Source of the DNA: Patescibacteria group bacterium
GTDB taxonomy: Bacteria > Patescibacteriota > Minisyncoccia > Moranbacterales > UBA2206
Assembly (NCBI GenBank): GCA_030837625.1
Contig: JAUPKF010000009.1
Coordinates: 1 to 39,906 of the forward strand
Length of the DNA: 39,906 nucleotides
Reading direction: 5' to 3'
Shown: one piece after another, positions 30,560 to 38,817 of the stretch
Position numbering within the stretch: the stretch's first letter is position 1
Layout of the letters: every line of letters begins with the position of its first letter
Made by a program: the position numbers and the translations under genes
The notes under the pieces: model-generated
What the model was told of the DNA's origin: nothing
Database searches by the model: none
The model's input: only the letters and a program-made list of their open reading frames with translations

Positions 30560-32167
30560 ATGGAAGTTAAGACGAAGTATTTGATATATCTCCGAAAATC
30601 AACAGATTCAGAAGATAGGCAAATACAATCAATTGAAGATCAGAAAAAAGAACTGCAAAAAATTGCCAGTCAATTTAAACTTGAAATAAAAGGAACTTAT
30701 CAAGAAAGTCATTCAGCAAAAAAACCGGGACGCCCCGAGTTTAACAAGATGATAGCTGATATAAAAAGAGGGAGAGCGAACGGAATCCTATGTTGGAAGA
30801 TTAACCGTCTAACGAGAAATCCTACCGATAGCGGTACACTCCAACAACTGCTTCAAGACGGAATAATCCAATCTATACAAACCGCTGGGAGGGAATACAA
30901 GACCGATGACAATGTTCTGATTATGAGTGTCGAGACGGGAATGGCAAATCAATACATACAAGATTTGAGGAGAGATGTTAAGCGAGGGATGTTATCTAAG
31001 GCTGAGAAAGGTTGGAGACCTGGATTAGCACCAATCGGTTATAAAAATGATAGAGGCGGTAAACAAGGAAGTAAAATAATTCATGTCGATGAAGAAAAGT
31101 TTCCAATAGTCCGAAAAATGTGGGATTTAATGCTAACTGGCGAATATTCAGTTCCAAAAATAATCGATATTGCAAACAATGAATGGGGTTTGAGAAAATC
31201 CTCTGCAAAAGGAGACACAAAATTGCACGAAAGTCACGGTTATAAAATTTTTAACAACCCTTTCTATTATGGGAAATATGATTGGGTTGGTAAGACCTAC
31301 CAAGGACATCATACACCAATGATAACTCCAGCCGAGTTCGATTATGTCCAGAAGCTTTTAGGAATTAAAAGCAAACCTCAAACTAGACACAAAGACCTTC
31401 CCTACCGAGGGACTATCCGTTGCGGTGAGTGTGGCTGTCATATTACGACGGAACAAAAAATTAAAAGAATAAAATCTGATAATACAATTAAGACATACCT
31501 CTACCACCACTGCACCAATAAGAAAATCGACATCGATTGCCAACAAAAATCCATAACCTTTGAAGAAATAAACAGACAAGTTATGGAAAAACTGGACAAG
31601 ATTACTTTACCAGCGAACTTTTTGGACTTCGCCCTAAAAATATTGAAGCGAGACAACGAACTTGAAATCAACGATAGGAATACCTTAATCAAAAGTCAAC
31701 AAAGAGCTTTTAACGACTGTCAAAAGAGATTGGATAATCTTTACGCCCTCTATATATCACGAGGCAATACCAACAAAGAGCTTTTGAATGATGATGAACT
31801 TAAGACTCAAAAATCATACCTCTTAAAAGAAAAGGCTGAAATCGAGCAACAATTGGACAATTTGAGTCAACGAGCTGACGAATGGTTAGAACTAACTGAA
31901 AAAACTTTCAAATTCGCCATCTACGCCAAGCATAATTTCAATGAAGGAGACTACGAAACTAAAACCAGCATACTCCGAGCGTTAGGTTCGAACTTTGTGC
32001 TAAAGGACGGAAAGGTCGATATTACCTTGAGAAAACAATATCAACTGATAGAAAATGCACTAGAATCAATAAGTGTTAAAACCCCTAGGTTAGAACTAAC
32101 AGATTTTGCTTTATCTGAAACAAAAACAGCCCATTCTAAGGCCGTTTTTGAAACTATGAGCGGGTAA
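30560..32167 (+). CDS. Large serine recombinase (integrase)
   Basis: 535 residues. The catalytic Ser14 is in YLRKSTDSEDRQIQSIEDQ, with conserved GRPEFNKMIADI and WKINRLTRN; the recombinase domain follows (APIGYKNDRG, then FYYGKYDWVGKTYQGHH). A zinc ribbon is seen at about 287-330 (CGECGCHITTEQ, HHCTNKKID). Near 380-460 is a coiled coil (LDNLYALYISRGNTNKELLN to EIEQQLDNLSQ). Such enzymes integrate and excise phage or conjugative elements at attP/attB. Its last codons overlap the 3' end of tRNA-Gly and its terminator, so the present C-terminus may be partly host sequence. Confidence 0.95.
   Translation: MEVKTKYLIYLRKSTDSEDRQIQSIEDQKKELQKIASQFKLEIKGTYQESHSAKKPGRPEFNKMIADIKRGRANGILCWKINRLTRNPTDSGTLQQLLQDGIIQSIQTAGREYKTDDNVLIMSVETGMANQYIQDLRRDVKRGMLSKAEKGWRPGLAPIGYKNDRGGKQGSKIIHVDEEKFPIVRKMWDLMLTGEYSVPKIIDIANNEWGLRKSSAKGDTKLHESHGYKIFNNPFYYGKYDWVGKTYQGHHTPMITPAEFDYVQKLLGIKSKPQTRHKDLPYRGTIRCGECGCHITTEQKIKRIKSDNTIKTYLYHHCTNKKIDIDCQQKSITFEEINRQVMEKLDKITLPANFLDFALKILKRDNELEINDRNTLIKSQQRAFNDCQKRLDNLYALYISRGNTNKELLNDDELKTQKSYLLKEKAEIEQQLDNLSQRADEWLELTEKTFKFAIYAKHNFNEGDYETKTSILRALGSNFVLKDGKVDITLRKQYQLIENALESISVKTPRLELTDFALSETKTAHSKAVFETMSG
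32121..32152 (-). terminator. Terminator of tRNA-Gly, inside the recombinase 3' end
   Basis: Minus strand AAAACGGCC, loop, GGCTGTTTTTG (one G-U pair). It overlaps the last codons of the recombinase. Confidence 0.6.
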
Positions 32168-32229
32168 CGAGAATCGAACTCGTGTCTCAACCTTGGGAAG
32201 GTCGCGTTCTGCCACTGAACCATACCCGC
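32159..32229 (-). tRNA. tRNA-Gly(CCC), probable attachment site
   Basis: The acceptor stem is GCGGGTA/TACCCGC, the anticodon arm CGACC-TTCCCAA-GGTTG gives CCC, the T-loop is TTCGATT and the discriminator is U. CCA is not encoded. The recombinase stop codon (32165-32167) is inside its acceptor stem. Confidence 0.95.
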
Positions 32230-32370
32230 CCGCCGCATTTCCTTTTGATATTAAATCCATAATACTCTATCGGTAGATAATCCATAATCGGAGAGTACTA
32301 ACTTTATATATCATTAGGAAATGCCACGGGCACGCCTGCTAGACTATAGAAAATGTCGCAGGCACGCCAC
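32230..32370. other. Spacer between tRNA-Gly and ruvA
   Basis: No gene. Two similar words, GAAATGCCACGGGCACGCC (from 32319) and GAAAATGTCGCAGGCACGCC (from 32349), are in direct repeat about 30 bp apart. Their role is not clear. Confidence 0.5.
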
Positions 32371-32943
32371 TTATTTTTTCCCTAAATTCCTCAGCGCCAT
32401 CTTCACCCTCGCCCCCACGTCTTTCACGTCCGCCGGAACCGATTTCAGCGCGTCCCGAGCTTCGGAATTAGTGTAGCCCATCGTCATCAAAGCTTCAATA
32501 GCGTCCACATCCAGCGTGGCTTCTTCCTTATCACCAGTCGAAATATCCGCCACTTTGTTTTTGAGCTCCAAAATAACCCGATCGGCGGTTTTCTTGCCAA
32601 TACCCGAAACTTTCGTGAGAATAGACGGGTCTTCGTTCAGTATGGCAGTCTTGATGGTTTTGGGAGTGGCAATAGAAAGAATCCCCATCGCCGCCTTCGG
32701 ACCAATGCCGGAAATGGAGATCAGTTGCTCAAACATCTCCAGCTCGTCCAGCGTCAAAAACCCATAGAGCGCCAGGGTGTCTTCGCGAACATAAGTATGA
32801 ATGAACAAATTCACTTCCGCCATCCCCGCCACTTTTCCGAAAGTATAGACGCTAAGATATACCTTATATCCAATATCCCGCACCGTCACCACGGCGTAGT
32901 TGTCTTTCAAATATTCTATTTTCCCTTTGAGTTTGGCGATCAT
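32371..32943 (-). CDS. ruvA: RuvA, Holliday junction-binding protein
   Basis: RuvA binds four-way junctions and loads RuvB for branch migration. The 190 residues show the OB fold (MIAKLKGKIEYLKDNYAVVT), then two helix-hairpin-helix motifs (LISISGIGPKAAMGILS and LTKVSGIGKKTADRVILEL) and the C-terminal domain that contacts RuvB (AIEALMTMGYTNSEARDAL). The length is typical. ruvB and ruvC are not in the window. Confidence 0.98.
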   Translation of the reverse strand: MIAKLKGKIEYLKDNYAVVTVRDIGYKVYLSVYTFGKVAGMAEVNLFIHTYVREDTLALYGFLTLDELEMFEQLISISGIGPKAAMGILSIATPKTIKTAILNEDPSILTKVSGIGKKTADRVILELKNKVADISTGDKEEATLDVDAIEALMTMGYTNSEARDALKSVPADVKDVGARVKMALRNLGKK

Positions 32944-33085
32944 AAATTACTCACGAAAGCAGAGCAAATTCCAGCGAATAAGAGCAAAAGGCTATTTTAC
33001 TCTTGGATTAACTACCCGCTTTATCTGCAGTCTGTTTAGTTTGAAATTTATTATTATTCCCAGTTTCAATCCTGTGGCATCCAAA

Positions 33086-35227
33086 TCATTGTCGATTCAG
33101 TGTCTCCAGACCTGTTGGTTCTTTTCGCGCTACTCGCGACTCATATTCCACGCCGCTTTCCACCCAAGTCGGATGGCTTTTGTCGACGACCAATCCTATT
33201 CTATCATAACTTTCCCCGGCCGGATGCCCCGCCCGCACTTTCCCGCGAATGCCCTTAATTTTGTACTCATTAAACTCACGCTCAAATATCATCTTCAAAA
33301 ACTCGATCCCCATCGCGCCTTGTTGCGTATCCGGATGGACAATTGTTGATTCCGACATTACCTCGCCTTCTTCCAGTCCTTTTCCATTTGGATCGATCAC
33401 CGAAAACGCCACCACTTCGCCCTGAAACATCAAAACATACACTCGATATTTTTCCAAATTCTCAAATCTTTCCCTGAAATTATTCTCCACTTTCGCTCGC
33501 GCGTCCGGATTTTCGGCAAATATCTTCGCATAGCTTTTACGCATCATCTCCATCACTGGCTTTTCGTATTTCTCCCGAAACTTCGCTTTCTCCTCGCCAG
33601 AAAGTTCCCCAACTTCCAACATTTCCATTTTCATATCACGGATATTTTCCGGAGTAAGCTTTATACTATTCTCTTTGGCGGTTTTCAGAAGCGCGGAAAG
33701 GATTTCAATCTGGATTTTGCTATTTTCGAGATCTTCCAATAATTTCTCTATGTTTTTATTATCCGACTCGGAAAATTTAAGAATAGTTTTATGAGCTTTT
33801 TCTAGAAGTTTCAATTGAATTCCAGATAGATCTATACCCTTGTCTCCAGTTAAAAGTTTTTGAAACCCCCGTTCTTCTTCATTAGCCAGATCAGCGAGCT
33901 CCGCGACTTTTCCAAAAACCAATTGCGCTTGCCAAGTTTCCAATTTTTGACCTAAACTCATTATTTTTTCTCCAACATCTTCTCCAAATTCCAAGGATAA
34001 AAACGATTTTAGACCATCTTCTCTATATTTTTTAGCAAAGTCAAGCAAATTTTGCCTGTTCTCCGGATCAGCATGTTTATAATACATTAAGAACCACCCT
34101 TGTTCCCGAAAATTCAGATTGTTGAACCTAACTTTAGTTTTTTTGAAAAAATCATCATTATAAAATCCGAAATAGTTGGTTTTAAATTCTTCTAAATATT
34201 TTTCGCGTTGTACTTTTTCTTCTTCTGTTTCATTTTCTTTTGGGAAAAACAGTGTTGCATAAGTAAAATCCATAACTTCCGGCTTCACCAGCTGATCTTC
34301 GCCGGACAAATTTCCTAAATTAAAATATTTCGTAAGAATTCTATGATTGTCAAAAATGCCAATATCTCCTTTTGCCGTGAGTCTTTGCGCAAAATAATCA
34401 AGATTATTCAATTTTCCTAAATCGTACATTTTATTCAAGTATCTAATACCATTTTCAGAAATGCCCACATTCCCAAATTCAAGACGATAAAGCAACTCCC
34501 CTGCTAGTGTTTCCAGGTTTGGGTTTTCATCTTTCAAAAGAGGCAGCAGCTTTGAGGAGGCATAGGCCGCATCTCTGTTTAAAACATCTACTAAGCTATG
34601 ATAGACATCTCTAAACAAATACCCTTTGATATTGGAAATGAAGGAGATGATAATATCAATAGCACTCCTCTCATCAAGTTCCCGCCCCAAAACATGAAGG
34701 GAGCGACTAATAAAAGTATTCAATGAACCAAACCTATAATTTTCGAAATGTTCACCATTTCTAGAAATAACATCCAGCGTTTCTACCGCTGATTCAAGAG
34801 AAATTGGTTCGGTTTTATATGGCTCCTTAGATGTACCTACTTCCAAATTATATTTTTCTAGCAATTTGGGACCCAGGAGTAAACTTAGATTTTTATTAGC
34901 CATTGTCTGACGATCAAAAATCACTTTGGGATATTTCCATTCCAACTCCATAAGCATAAGCGAGCGCTTTTCATATTCCTTTCCGGTACGCTTATTCTTC
35001 GGTTCAGGATGATAATTTAAAATTTCATTTAACAGCTCCGCTGAGTAATTTTCATCTTTAACTCTTCTTTCTAAATTATCTAAAGATTCATTATCAAAAT
35101 TATCATAATCAGAGTTCAAATTTTCTCCTTTTCTGCCTAATATCCTATCGGCTAATTTTCTTTTTTTTGATCGCTCACTCTCATTTTTATCGGCCACTGG
35201 TAAATTGTAACTGTTTCCTTCTGGCAT
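33086..35227 (-). CDS. Large helical protein with C-terminal GNAT-like acetyltransferase domain
   Basis: 713 residues from the ATG at 35227; a TTG 5 codons upstream is also in frame. Residues 1-500 or so are helical, with repeats of LL...L..P-like helices and a mixed charge pattern, reminiscent of HEAT/ARM-type scaffolds. The last 180 residues have a GNAT shape: YRVYVLMFQGEVVAFSVIDP, STIVHPDTQQGAMGIEFLKM (a V/I-beta4 strand and the acetyl-CoA pyrophosphate loop helix), KIKGIRGKV. Q-x-x-x-x-G/A is weakly conserved. Similar large proteins are typical of Patescibacteria. No signal peptide. Substrate unknown. Confidence 0.75.
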   Translation of the reverse strand: MPEGNSYNLPVADKNESERSKKRKLADRILGRKGENLNSDYDNFDNESLDNLERRVKDENYSAELLNEILNYHPEPKNKRTGKEYEKRSLMLMELEWKYPKVIFDRQTMANKNLSLLLGPKLLEKYNLEVGTSKEPYKTEPISLESAVETLDVISRNGEHFENYRFGSLNTFISRSLHVLGRELDERSAIDIIISFISNIKGYLFRDVYHSLVDVLNRDAAYASSKLLPLLKDENPNLETLAGELLYRLEFGNVGISENGIRYLNKMYDLGKLNNLDYFAQRLTAKGDIGIFDNHRILTKYFNLGNLSGEDQLVKPEVMDFTYATLFFPKENETEEEKVQREKYLEEFKTNYFGFYNDDFFKKTKVRFNNLNFREQGWFLMYYKHADPENRQNLLDFAKKYREDGLKSFLSLEFGEDVGEKIMSLGQKLETWQAQLVFGKVAELADLANEEERGFQKLLTGDKGIDLSGIQLKLLEKAHKTILKFSESDNKNIEKLLEDLENSKIQIEILSALLKTAKENSIKLTPENIRDMKMEMLEVGELSGEEKAKFREKYEKPVMEMMRKSYAKIFAENPDARAKVENNFRERFENLEKYRVYVLMFQGEVVAFSVIDPNGKGLEEGEVMSESTIVHPDTQQGAMGIEFLKMIFEREFNEYKIKGIRGKVRAGHPAGESYDRIGLVVDKSHPTWVESGVEYESRVARKEPTGLETLNRQ

Positions 35228-35290
35228 AAATTTTTGAAGCAATTATTATCTTAATTTGATTATATCAAAATTAAATTTATTTTAACAATT

Positions 35291-35316
35291 AAAAAAGAGT
35301 GCAACGTTGTGCACTC
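35291..35316 (-). terminator. Terminator after the 190-residue orphan gene
   Basis: Minus strand GAGTGCA-CAACGT-TGCACTC followed by TTTTTT. Confidence 0.85.
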
Positions 35317-35359
35317 ATATAAACCCTATCACCCCCTTTCAATCGAAAAGTTTCACAAC

Positions 35360-35932
35360 CTAGGCACCTTCGTGAATCTTGCGCCGCACGGTTTCCATAA
35401 TTCCCATTTCGCGCATGCGCCAGTCTTCCCGATCCACGTCCTCGCATTCCAACGTTTTACCGACATATGGAGCAAGATGATCAGGAGGTTCTTCGCCACA
35501 GCCGCTACTTTGGTAAATATGAAAGAGCTCTCGCGCCCGCTCCACCCACTCATCGGAAATCTGCCAATTGGGTATAATCTCGACTGCCCGACCCAATTCT
35601 GCAAAATCCGATTCATGAATAAAAACGGTATTCCACGCTTCCAGTAGCGTATGCGGATAACCGTCGACATCCTTCAAATACAAGTCAAACGGTCCGCAAT
35701 AGCAGCTGTCAGCCCGCGCACTGAGCTTGGCACACAACCATAACCCGTTTTCCTGAGCCTCGATCACCACGACCTCCGGCGAGTGATCTTCAGCATCCAG
35801 TTCATCCATTTCGACAATTTTTTCAAGCGGCGCCAACAGGATTTGGTACGTCCTGCCCAGCTCCGGCCGATAAACTGCCTCGGGATCTTTTTCGATTTGT
35901 TGAATCATTTCCGGAAGGCGAGCGTTGATCAT
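35360..35932 (-). CDS. Uncharacterised acidic protein, 190 residues
   Basis: Not recognised. Soluble, acidic, with RPELGRTYQILLAPLEKIVE near residue 23, then a mixed alpha/beta part. Just upstream in the same frame (to about 36005) lies plausible coding sequence (TTTNSKQQRRQKLAEQIAMI) without a start codon. One base out of frame, an ATG at 35994 has AAAGGGG directly before it, and a 20-codon frame from it runs to a TGA overlapping this gene's ATG. So either a short leader peptide couples translation or a one-base error hides the true start. It ends with a clear terminator. Confidence 0.7.
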   Translation of the reverse strand: MINARLPEMIQQIEKDPEAVYRPELGRTYQILLAPLEKIVEMDELDAEDHSPEVVVIEAQENGLWLCAKLSARADSCYCGPFDLYLKDVDGYPHTLLEAWNTVFIHESDFAELGRAVEIIPNWQISDEWVERARELFHIYQSSGCGEEPPDHLAPYVGKTLECEDVDREDWRMREMGIMETVRRKIHEGA

Positions 35933-36029
35933 GGCGATCTGCTCAGCCAGCTTCTGCCGACGTTGTTGTTTGGAGTTGGTGGTCGTGGCATTCCCCTTTG
36001 TATTGATTGTTGATAAAAAGAACTACACC

Positions 36030-36066
36030 CTCTAAAAAATTAAAATAAAATTTTAATCTTTTAGAG
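36030..36066 (-). promoter_or_regulatory. AT-rich inverted repeat between two orphan genes
   Basis: CTCTAAAA and TTTTAGAG flank ATTAAAAT/ATTTTAAT arms, about 16 bp of pairing. It may be an mRNA processing, attenuating or binding site. It lies about 65 bases after the 51-residue gene. Confidence 0.5.
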
Positions 36067-36131
36067 AGCGCGAAGTTTTAGAAAACCCTATGCAAAGAAC
36101 TAATTGCATGCGCACTCTCCCTAAGAAAGAT

Positions 36132-36287
36132 CTAGTCTTCTTGCCAGTCTTCCTCGAATTCGGGAGACTCATAATAATCCTCCCGTGGCAGATCGGCTCC
36201 ATAGAGCTTTTCTACCATTTTTTTGAACTCACGCTCATACTGTTCTTGCGCGAGTTCTTCTGGAGTTTTTTGCAGCCAGATTCCCAT
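36132..36287 (-). CDS. Small acidic orphan protein, 51 residues
   Basis: The start at 36287 is set by AAGGAGGTG 5 bases upstream, the strongest Shine-Dalgarno site in the window. The sequence MGIWLQKTPEELAQEQYERE, FKKMVEKLYGADLPRED, YYESPEFEEDWQED is amphipathic-helical then acidic. An upstream in-frame ATG at 36347 is poorer. It is in the same orientation as its two orphan neighbours. Function unknown. Confidence 0.7.
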   Translation of the reverse strand: MGIWLQKTPEELAQEQYEREFKKMVEKLYGADLPREDYYESPEFEEDWQED

Positions 36288-36392
36288 ATGGCACCTCCTT
36301 TTTCGGAAGCATAGATATCTTAACCAGCCAGTGTAGCTCCCAACCAATCGCCAAAGAGGCGACCCGGGCCATAGCTGATTTTATTTCTGAGA

Positions 36393-36713
36393 TTAGACAA
36401 CCGCAACTTCAATGTGACTCATTCGCTCTTTCTTGTTCCAAAATCCAGCGAATGTACAACAGGAAATGTTACGATTGAGAAAACCCGGTTCCAATCCAGA
36501 TGCCAACACTCGGCCAGCGATAAAGAAAACTTCTTCGAACCGATCATCGTCATCTCTGACTTTGACCGAGTCGATAAGCACCGACCAGTGTTCATAGGAG
36601 GTATCCCCAAAACACTTTTGGACGGATATGGAAATTTCCTTACCCTTGAAAAGAGATTCGTTCAGTTCAATAGGATCCGGACCCTCAACAATAAGATATT
36701 CATAAGTCTGCAT
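36393..36713 (-). CDS. Uncharacterised small soluble protein, 106 residues
   Basis: The start at 36713 has AGGAG about 6 bases before it. MQTYEYLIVEGPDPIELNES to YEHWSVLIDSVKVRDDDDRF and FWNKKERMSHIEVAVV suggest a compact mixed alpha/beta domain; two Cys occur in SCCTF. No known family. It is the first of three same-strand orphan genes and may share their transcript. Confidence 0.7.
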   Translation of the reverse strand: MQTYEYLIVEGPDPIELNESLFKGKEISISVQKCFGDTSYEHWSVLIDSVKVRDDDDRFEEVFFIAGRVLASGLEPGFLNRNISCCTFAGFWNKKERMSHIEVAVV

Positions 36714-36957
36714 AGAGAACTCCTAAATATTAGAGAGTGTTTATTGATAAGCCGGATAAAACTTCGCAGAAAATCCGACTCAAAATATTCAAAGAACTTG
36801 CTACGACTTTTTACTATTCCATCGTAACGGTGCATTGTAGCACATACGCTCCAAACTGTCTATAGTTTCTATACCATTTTTCGCCTTTTGTCACTAAAAT
36901 CCATAACATAAACCACAATTTTGGCTTGCTATCATCAACATAGTGTCATTTTAAATA
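36714..36957. other. Divergent spacer without gene
   Basis: No coding sequence seen. It holds the 5' side of the orphan-gene operon (CTCTCTAATATTTAGGAG on the minus strand) and leads into the ORF6N promoter. Confidence 0.5.
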
Positions 36958-36986
36958 TTGACAAATGCCTAACAAGATGCTAGAAT
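36958..36986 (+). promoter_or_regulatory. Near-consensus promoter of the ORF6N gene
   Basis: TTGACA (36958-36963), a 17-bp spacer ending in ATGC, TAGAAT (36981-36986). The ATG is 34 bases downstream. Confidence 0.8.
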
Positions 36987-37019
36987 TAGGTCATAACACG
37001 CCCATAAATTGACAACGCT

Positions 37020-37538
37020 ATGTCTAAAAACAAAAGTTTGTCCGTTCTTCCGGACGAAAGAATAATCAACCAAATTTACATGATCCGCGGGAAGAAAGTC
37101 ATGTTTGACCGTGATTTGGCAGAACTTTACGGCGTTGAGTCAAGAACGCTAAACCAAGCAGTAAAAAGAAATGCGGAACGCTTCCCTGAAGATTTTATGT
37201 TCAAACTTTCAAAAGAAGAGATGGAAATTTGGAAATCACAAATTGTGATTTCCAAAAGAGATATAAAAGGCCTAAGAAAGCCATTTTCGGTTTTCACCGA
37301 ACAAGGCGTTGCAATGCTCTCGTCTGTCCTCAAAAGCAAGCGCGCCATCGCCGTCAATATCCAAATAATGCGGACTTTCACAAAAATCCGCGAGATGCTC
37401 TTGACACATAAAAATCTGCAGGAAAAAATTGAAAAATTAGAAAAGAAATATGACGCAAACTTCAAAGTCGTTTTTCAGGCCATTGCCCGGCTTATAAAGG
37501 AAGATGCTGTGCCAAAAGATAAAATTGGATTCAGGTAA
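37020..37538 (+). CDS. ORF6N domain DNA-binding protein
   Basis: 172 residues. The ORF6N signature is MIRGKKVMFDRDLAELYGVE, SRTLNQAVKRNAERFPEDFM, KPFSVFTEQGVAMLSSVLKS, followed by an alpha-helical tail (VNIQIMRTFTKIREML to coiled coil ENLQEKIEKLEKKY-like). ORF6N is a phage-derived DNA-binding domain also found in many bacterial chromosomes; targets are unknown. It has the best promoter in the window, so it may be strongly or constitutively expressed. It could be phage-derived or a resident regulator. Confidence 0.92.
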   Translation: MSKNKSLSVLPDERIINQIYMIRGKKVMFDRDLAELYGVESRTLNQAVKRNAERFPEDFMFKLSKEEMEIWKSQIVISKRDIKGLRKPFSVFTEQGVAMLSSVLKSKRAIAVNIQIMRTFTKIREMLLTHKNLQEKIEKLEKKYDANFKVVFQAIARLIKEDAVPKDKIGFR

Positions 37539-37542
37539 TATT

Positions 37543-37620
37543 TGTCATTCCCGCACAGACGGAAATCCGGTGAATTAAATTTAATTAAAGGACTAGATTC
37601 CCGCTTCCGCGGGAATGACA
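37543..37620. repeat. REP/MITE-like repeat with 12-bp ends
   Basis: The ends TGTCATTCCCGC and GCGGGAATGACA are perfect inverted repeats. The interior has GGAAATCCGG and a second GATTCCCGC. It overlaps a spurious upstream ATG of the TrmB-like gene (37615). Confidence 0.8.
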
Positions 37621-37629
37621 TCAAAAACT

Positions 37630-38397
37630 ATGTTCTCCAAAGAACTCCAAAACCTCGGTCTCACTAAAACCCAATCCGCCGTGCTGGATCATCTTTTTGA
37701 GCATGGCGAATCCAAAGCGTGCGATATTGCGAAAGATGTAAAACATCCGCGCGGAGTGGTGTATAAAGCTATAGATGAGCTTATCGCACTCGAGTTGGTG
37801 GAAAAGCAGGAAAAAGCCAAGCAGATCGCCCGTTTTCGCGCTGTTCATCCAAGAAATTTGGAGAAAGTTTTGGAAGCCAAAGAAAGAGAACTATCAAAGA
37901 ATAAAAAGATTTTTGATGACCTTTTGCCGCAACTGGCTTCGAGCTATAATCTGACGCTCAACAAACCCGGCGTGAAATTTTATGAAGGAGAGGAGGGATT
38001 GGAAAAAGTTTTGTATGATACGCTGAATTCCAAAACCGAAGTCTATCTGATGTTTAACCGCGAAGCGATGAGCCAGGAGCCGGCTTTCGAAGAAATCAAT
38101 GACGAATACAAAAGGCGGCGGATCCGCTCAGGCATCAAAAAGAAAATCATACGCATCGGCAAAAAGCCCGAACTGACTTTTGGAACTGCCGACGCTAAAT
38201 ATGATGCTGTTACGGAAATAAAGTACTTGGAAAATACCTCCTTTCCCTTCAAAACCAATATCCATATTTACGATGGTAAAATATCGTTTTTAATCATGGA
38301 AAAAGGCAAAATCATCGCCATCCTCATTGAAGACAAAAATATCTACGAGCTGAATAAATTTTGGTTCGAAACGCTTTGGAAACTTGCCAAAAACTGA
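37630..38397 (+). CDS. TrmB-family transcriptional regulator
   Basis: 255 residues. The N-terminal winged helix (about 5-75) reads LGLTKTQSAVLDHLFEHGES, CDIAKDVKHPRGVVYKAIDE, LVEKQEKAKQIARFRAVHPR, the TrmB pattern; a coiled linker (about 80-110) and a C-terminal ligand/PLD-like domain (VKFYEGEEGLEKVLYDTLNS onwards) follow. The start at 37630 is preferred because the ATG at 37615 is part of a repeat. TrmB regulators are best known for sugar-responsive control in archaea; here the ligand is unknown. Confidence 0.9.
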   Translation: MFSKELQNLGLTKTQSAVLDHLFEHGESKACDIAKDVKHPRGVVYKAIDELIALELVEKQEKAKQIARFRAVHPRNLEKVLEAKERELSKNKKIFDDLLPQLASSYNLTLNKPGVKFYEGEEGLEKVLYDTLNSKTEVYLMFNREAMSQEPAFEEINDEYKRRRIRSGIKKKIIRIGKKPELTFGTADAKYDAVTEIKYLENTSFPFKTNIHIYDGKISFLIMEKGKIIAILIEDKNIYELNKFWFETLWKLAKN

Positions 38398-38502
38398 ATC
38401 GTATGCTAAAAATACTTAAGTAACGCCTAACGTAAATCGCGTAACGCGTAACGTAAAGCGCATTTAGCGTTCCACGTTCCACGTTCCACGTTCCACGAAA
38501 AA
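38398..38502. repeat. GTAACGCGTAACG and CGTTCCA spacer repeats
   Basis: The run contains GCGTAACGCGTAACGTAA, then four tandem CGTTCCA copies (from 38468). The same words are inside nfo, the FemAB gene and the DUF4258-like gene. It ends next to the rpsT start. Confidence 0.75.
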
Positions 38503-38772
38503 ATGCCTATCAAGAAATCCGCCAAGAAGTACATGCGGGTCACCGAACACAAAACCGAAAAGAACCGCAAAATTAAGGGTCAATTTCGATCTGCCATAAA
38601 AGCCACCACTGAAGCAGTCGCTAAAAATGACATCGAAAAAGCCAAAGAATCGTTGAAAAAAGCGCAAATCGCGCTGGACAAGGCGGCTCAGAAAAAAGTC
38701 CTCCACAAAAACACCGTCGCGAGGAAAAAATCGAGACTGAATAAGCTGGTGAAAGCGATAGCCAAGAAATAG
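38503..38772 (+). CDS. rpsT: 30S ribosomal protein S20
   Basis: 89 residues, Lys-rich, three-helix S20 pattern: MPIKKSAKKYMRVTEHKTEK, NRKIKGQFRSAIKATTEAVA, KAQIALDKAAQKKVLHKNTV, ARKKSRLNKLVKAI. The length is typical of S20. It binds 16S rRNA in the 30S body. It is convergent with holA, a frequent neighbour, and ends with a strong terminator. Confidence 0.96.
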   Translation: MPIKKSAKKYMRVTEHKTEKNRKIKGQFRSAIKATTEAVAKNDIEKAKESLKKAQIALDKAAQKKVLHKNTVARKKSRLNKLVKAIAKK

Positions 38773-38788
38773 ATTTTCTGTAAATATA

Positions 38789-38817
38789 AAGCGCTCCTGT
38801 TAAAGAGAGCGCTTTTA
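38789..38817 (+). terminator. Terminator of rpsT
   Basis: AAGCGCTC, loop CTGTTAAAGA, GAGCGCTT followed by TT. Confidence 0.9.

Larger units (their letters stand above)
22411..32160. mobile_element. Probable accessory island / integrative element next to tRNA-Gly
   Basis: The DNA from about 22.4 to 32.16 kb is visibly AT-richer than both sides and lacks the typical spacer repeat families. It carries restriction, protease-regulator, ATPase and serine recombinase genes. The right end is fixed at tRNA-Gly, into whose 3' end the recombinase frame runs. The left end was not found: no tRNA-Gly 3' duplicate is visible. The true element may begin later (for example after 26.1 kb), with the restriction operon a separate arrival. 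Confidence 0.5.

Noticed and set aside
37615-37629. ATG at 37615 as TrmB start
   Set aside because: It is part of the REP-like repeat's right end.
38398-38502. CRISPR-like array in the CGTTCCA repeats
   Set aside because: Repeats are 7 bp, tandem, without spacers, and no cas gene is present anywhere in the window.
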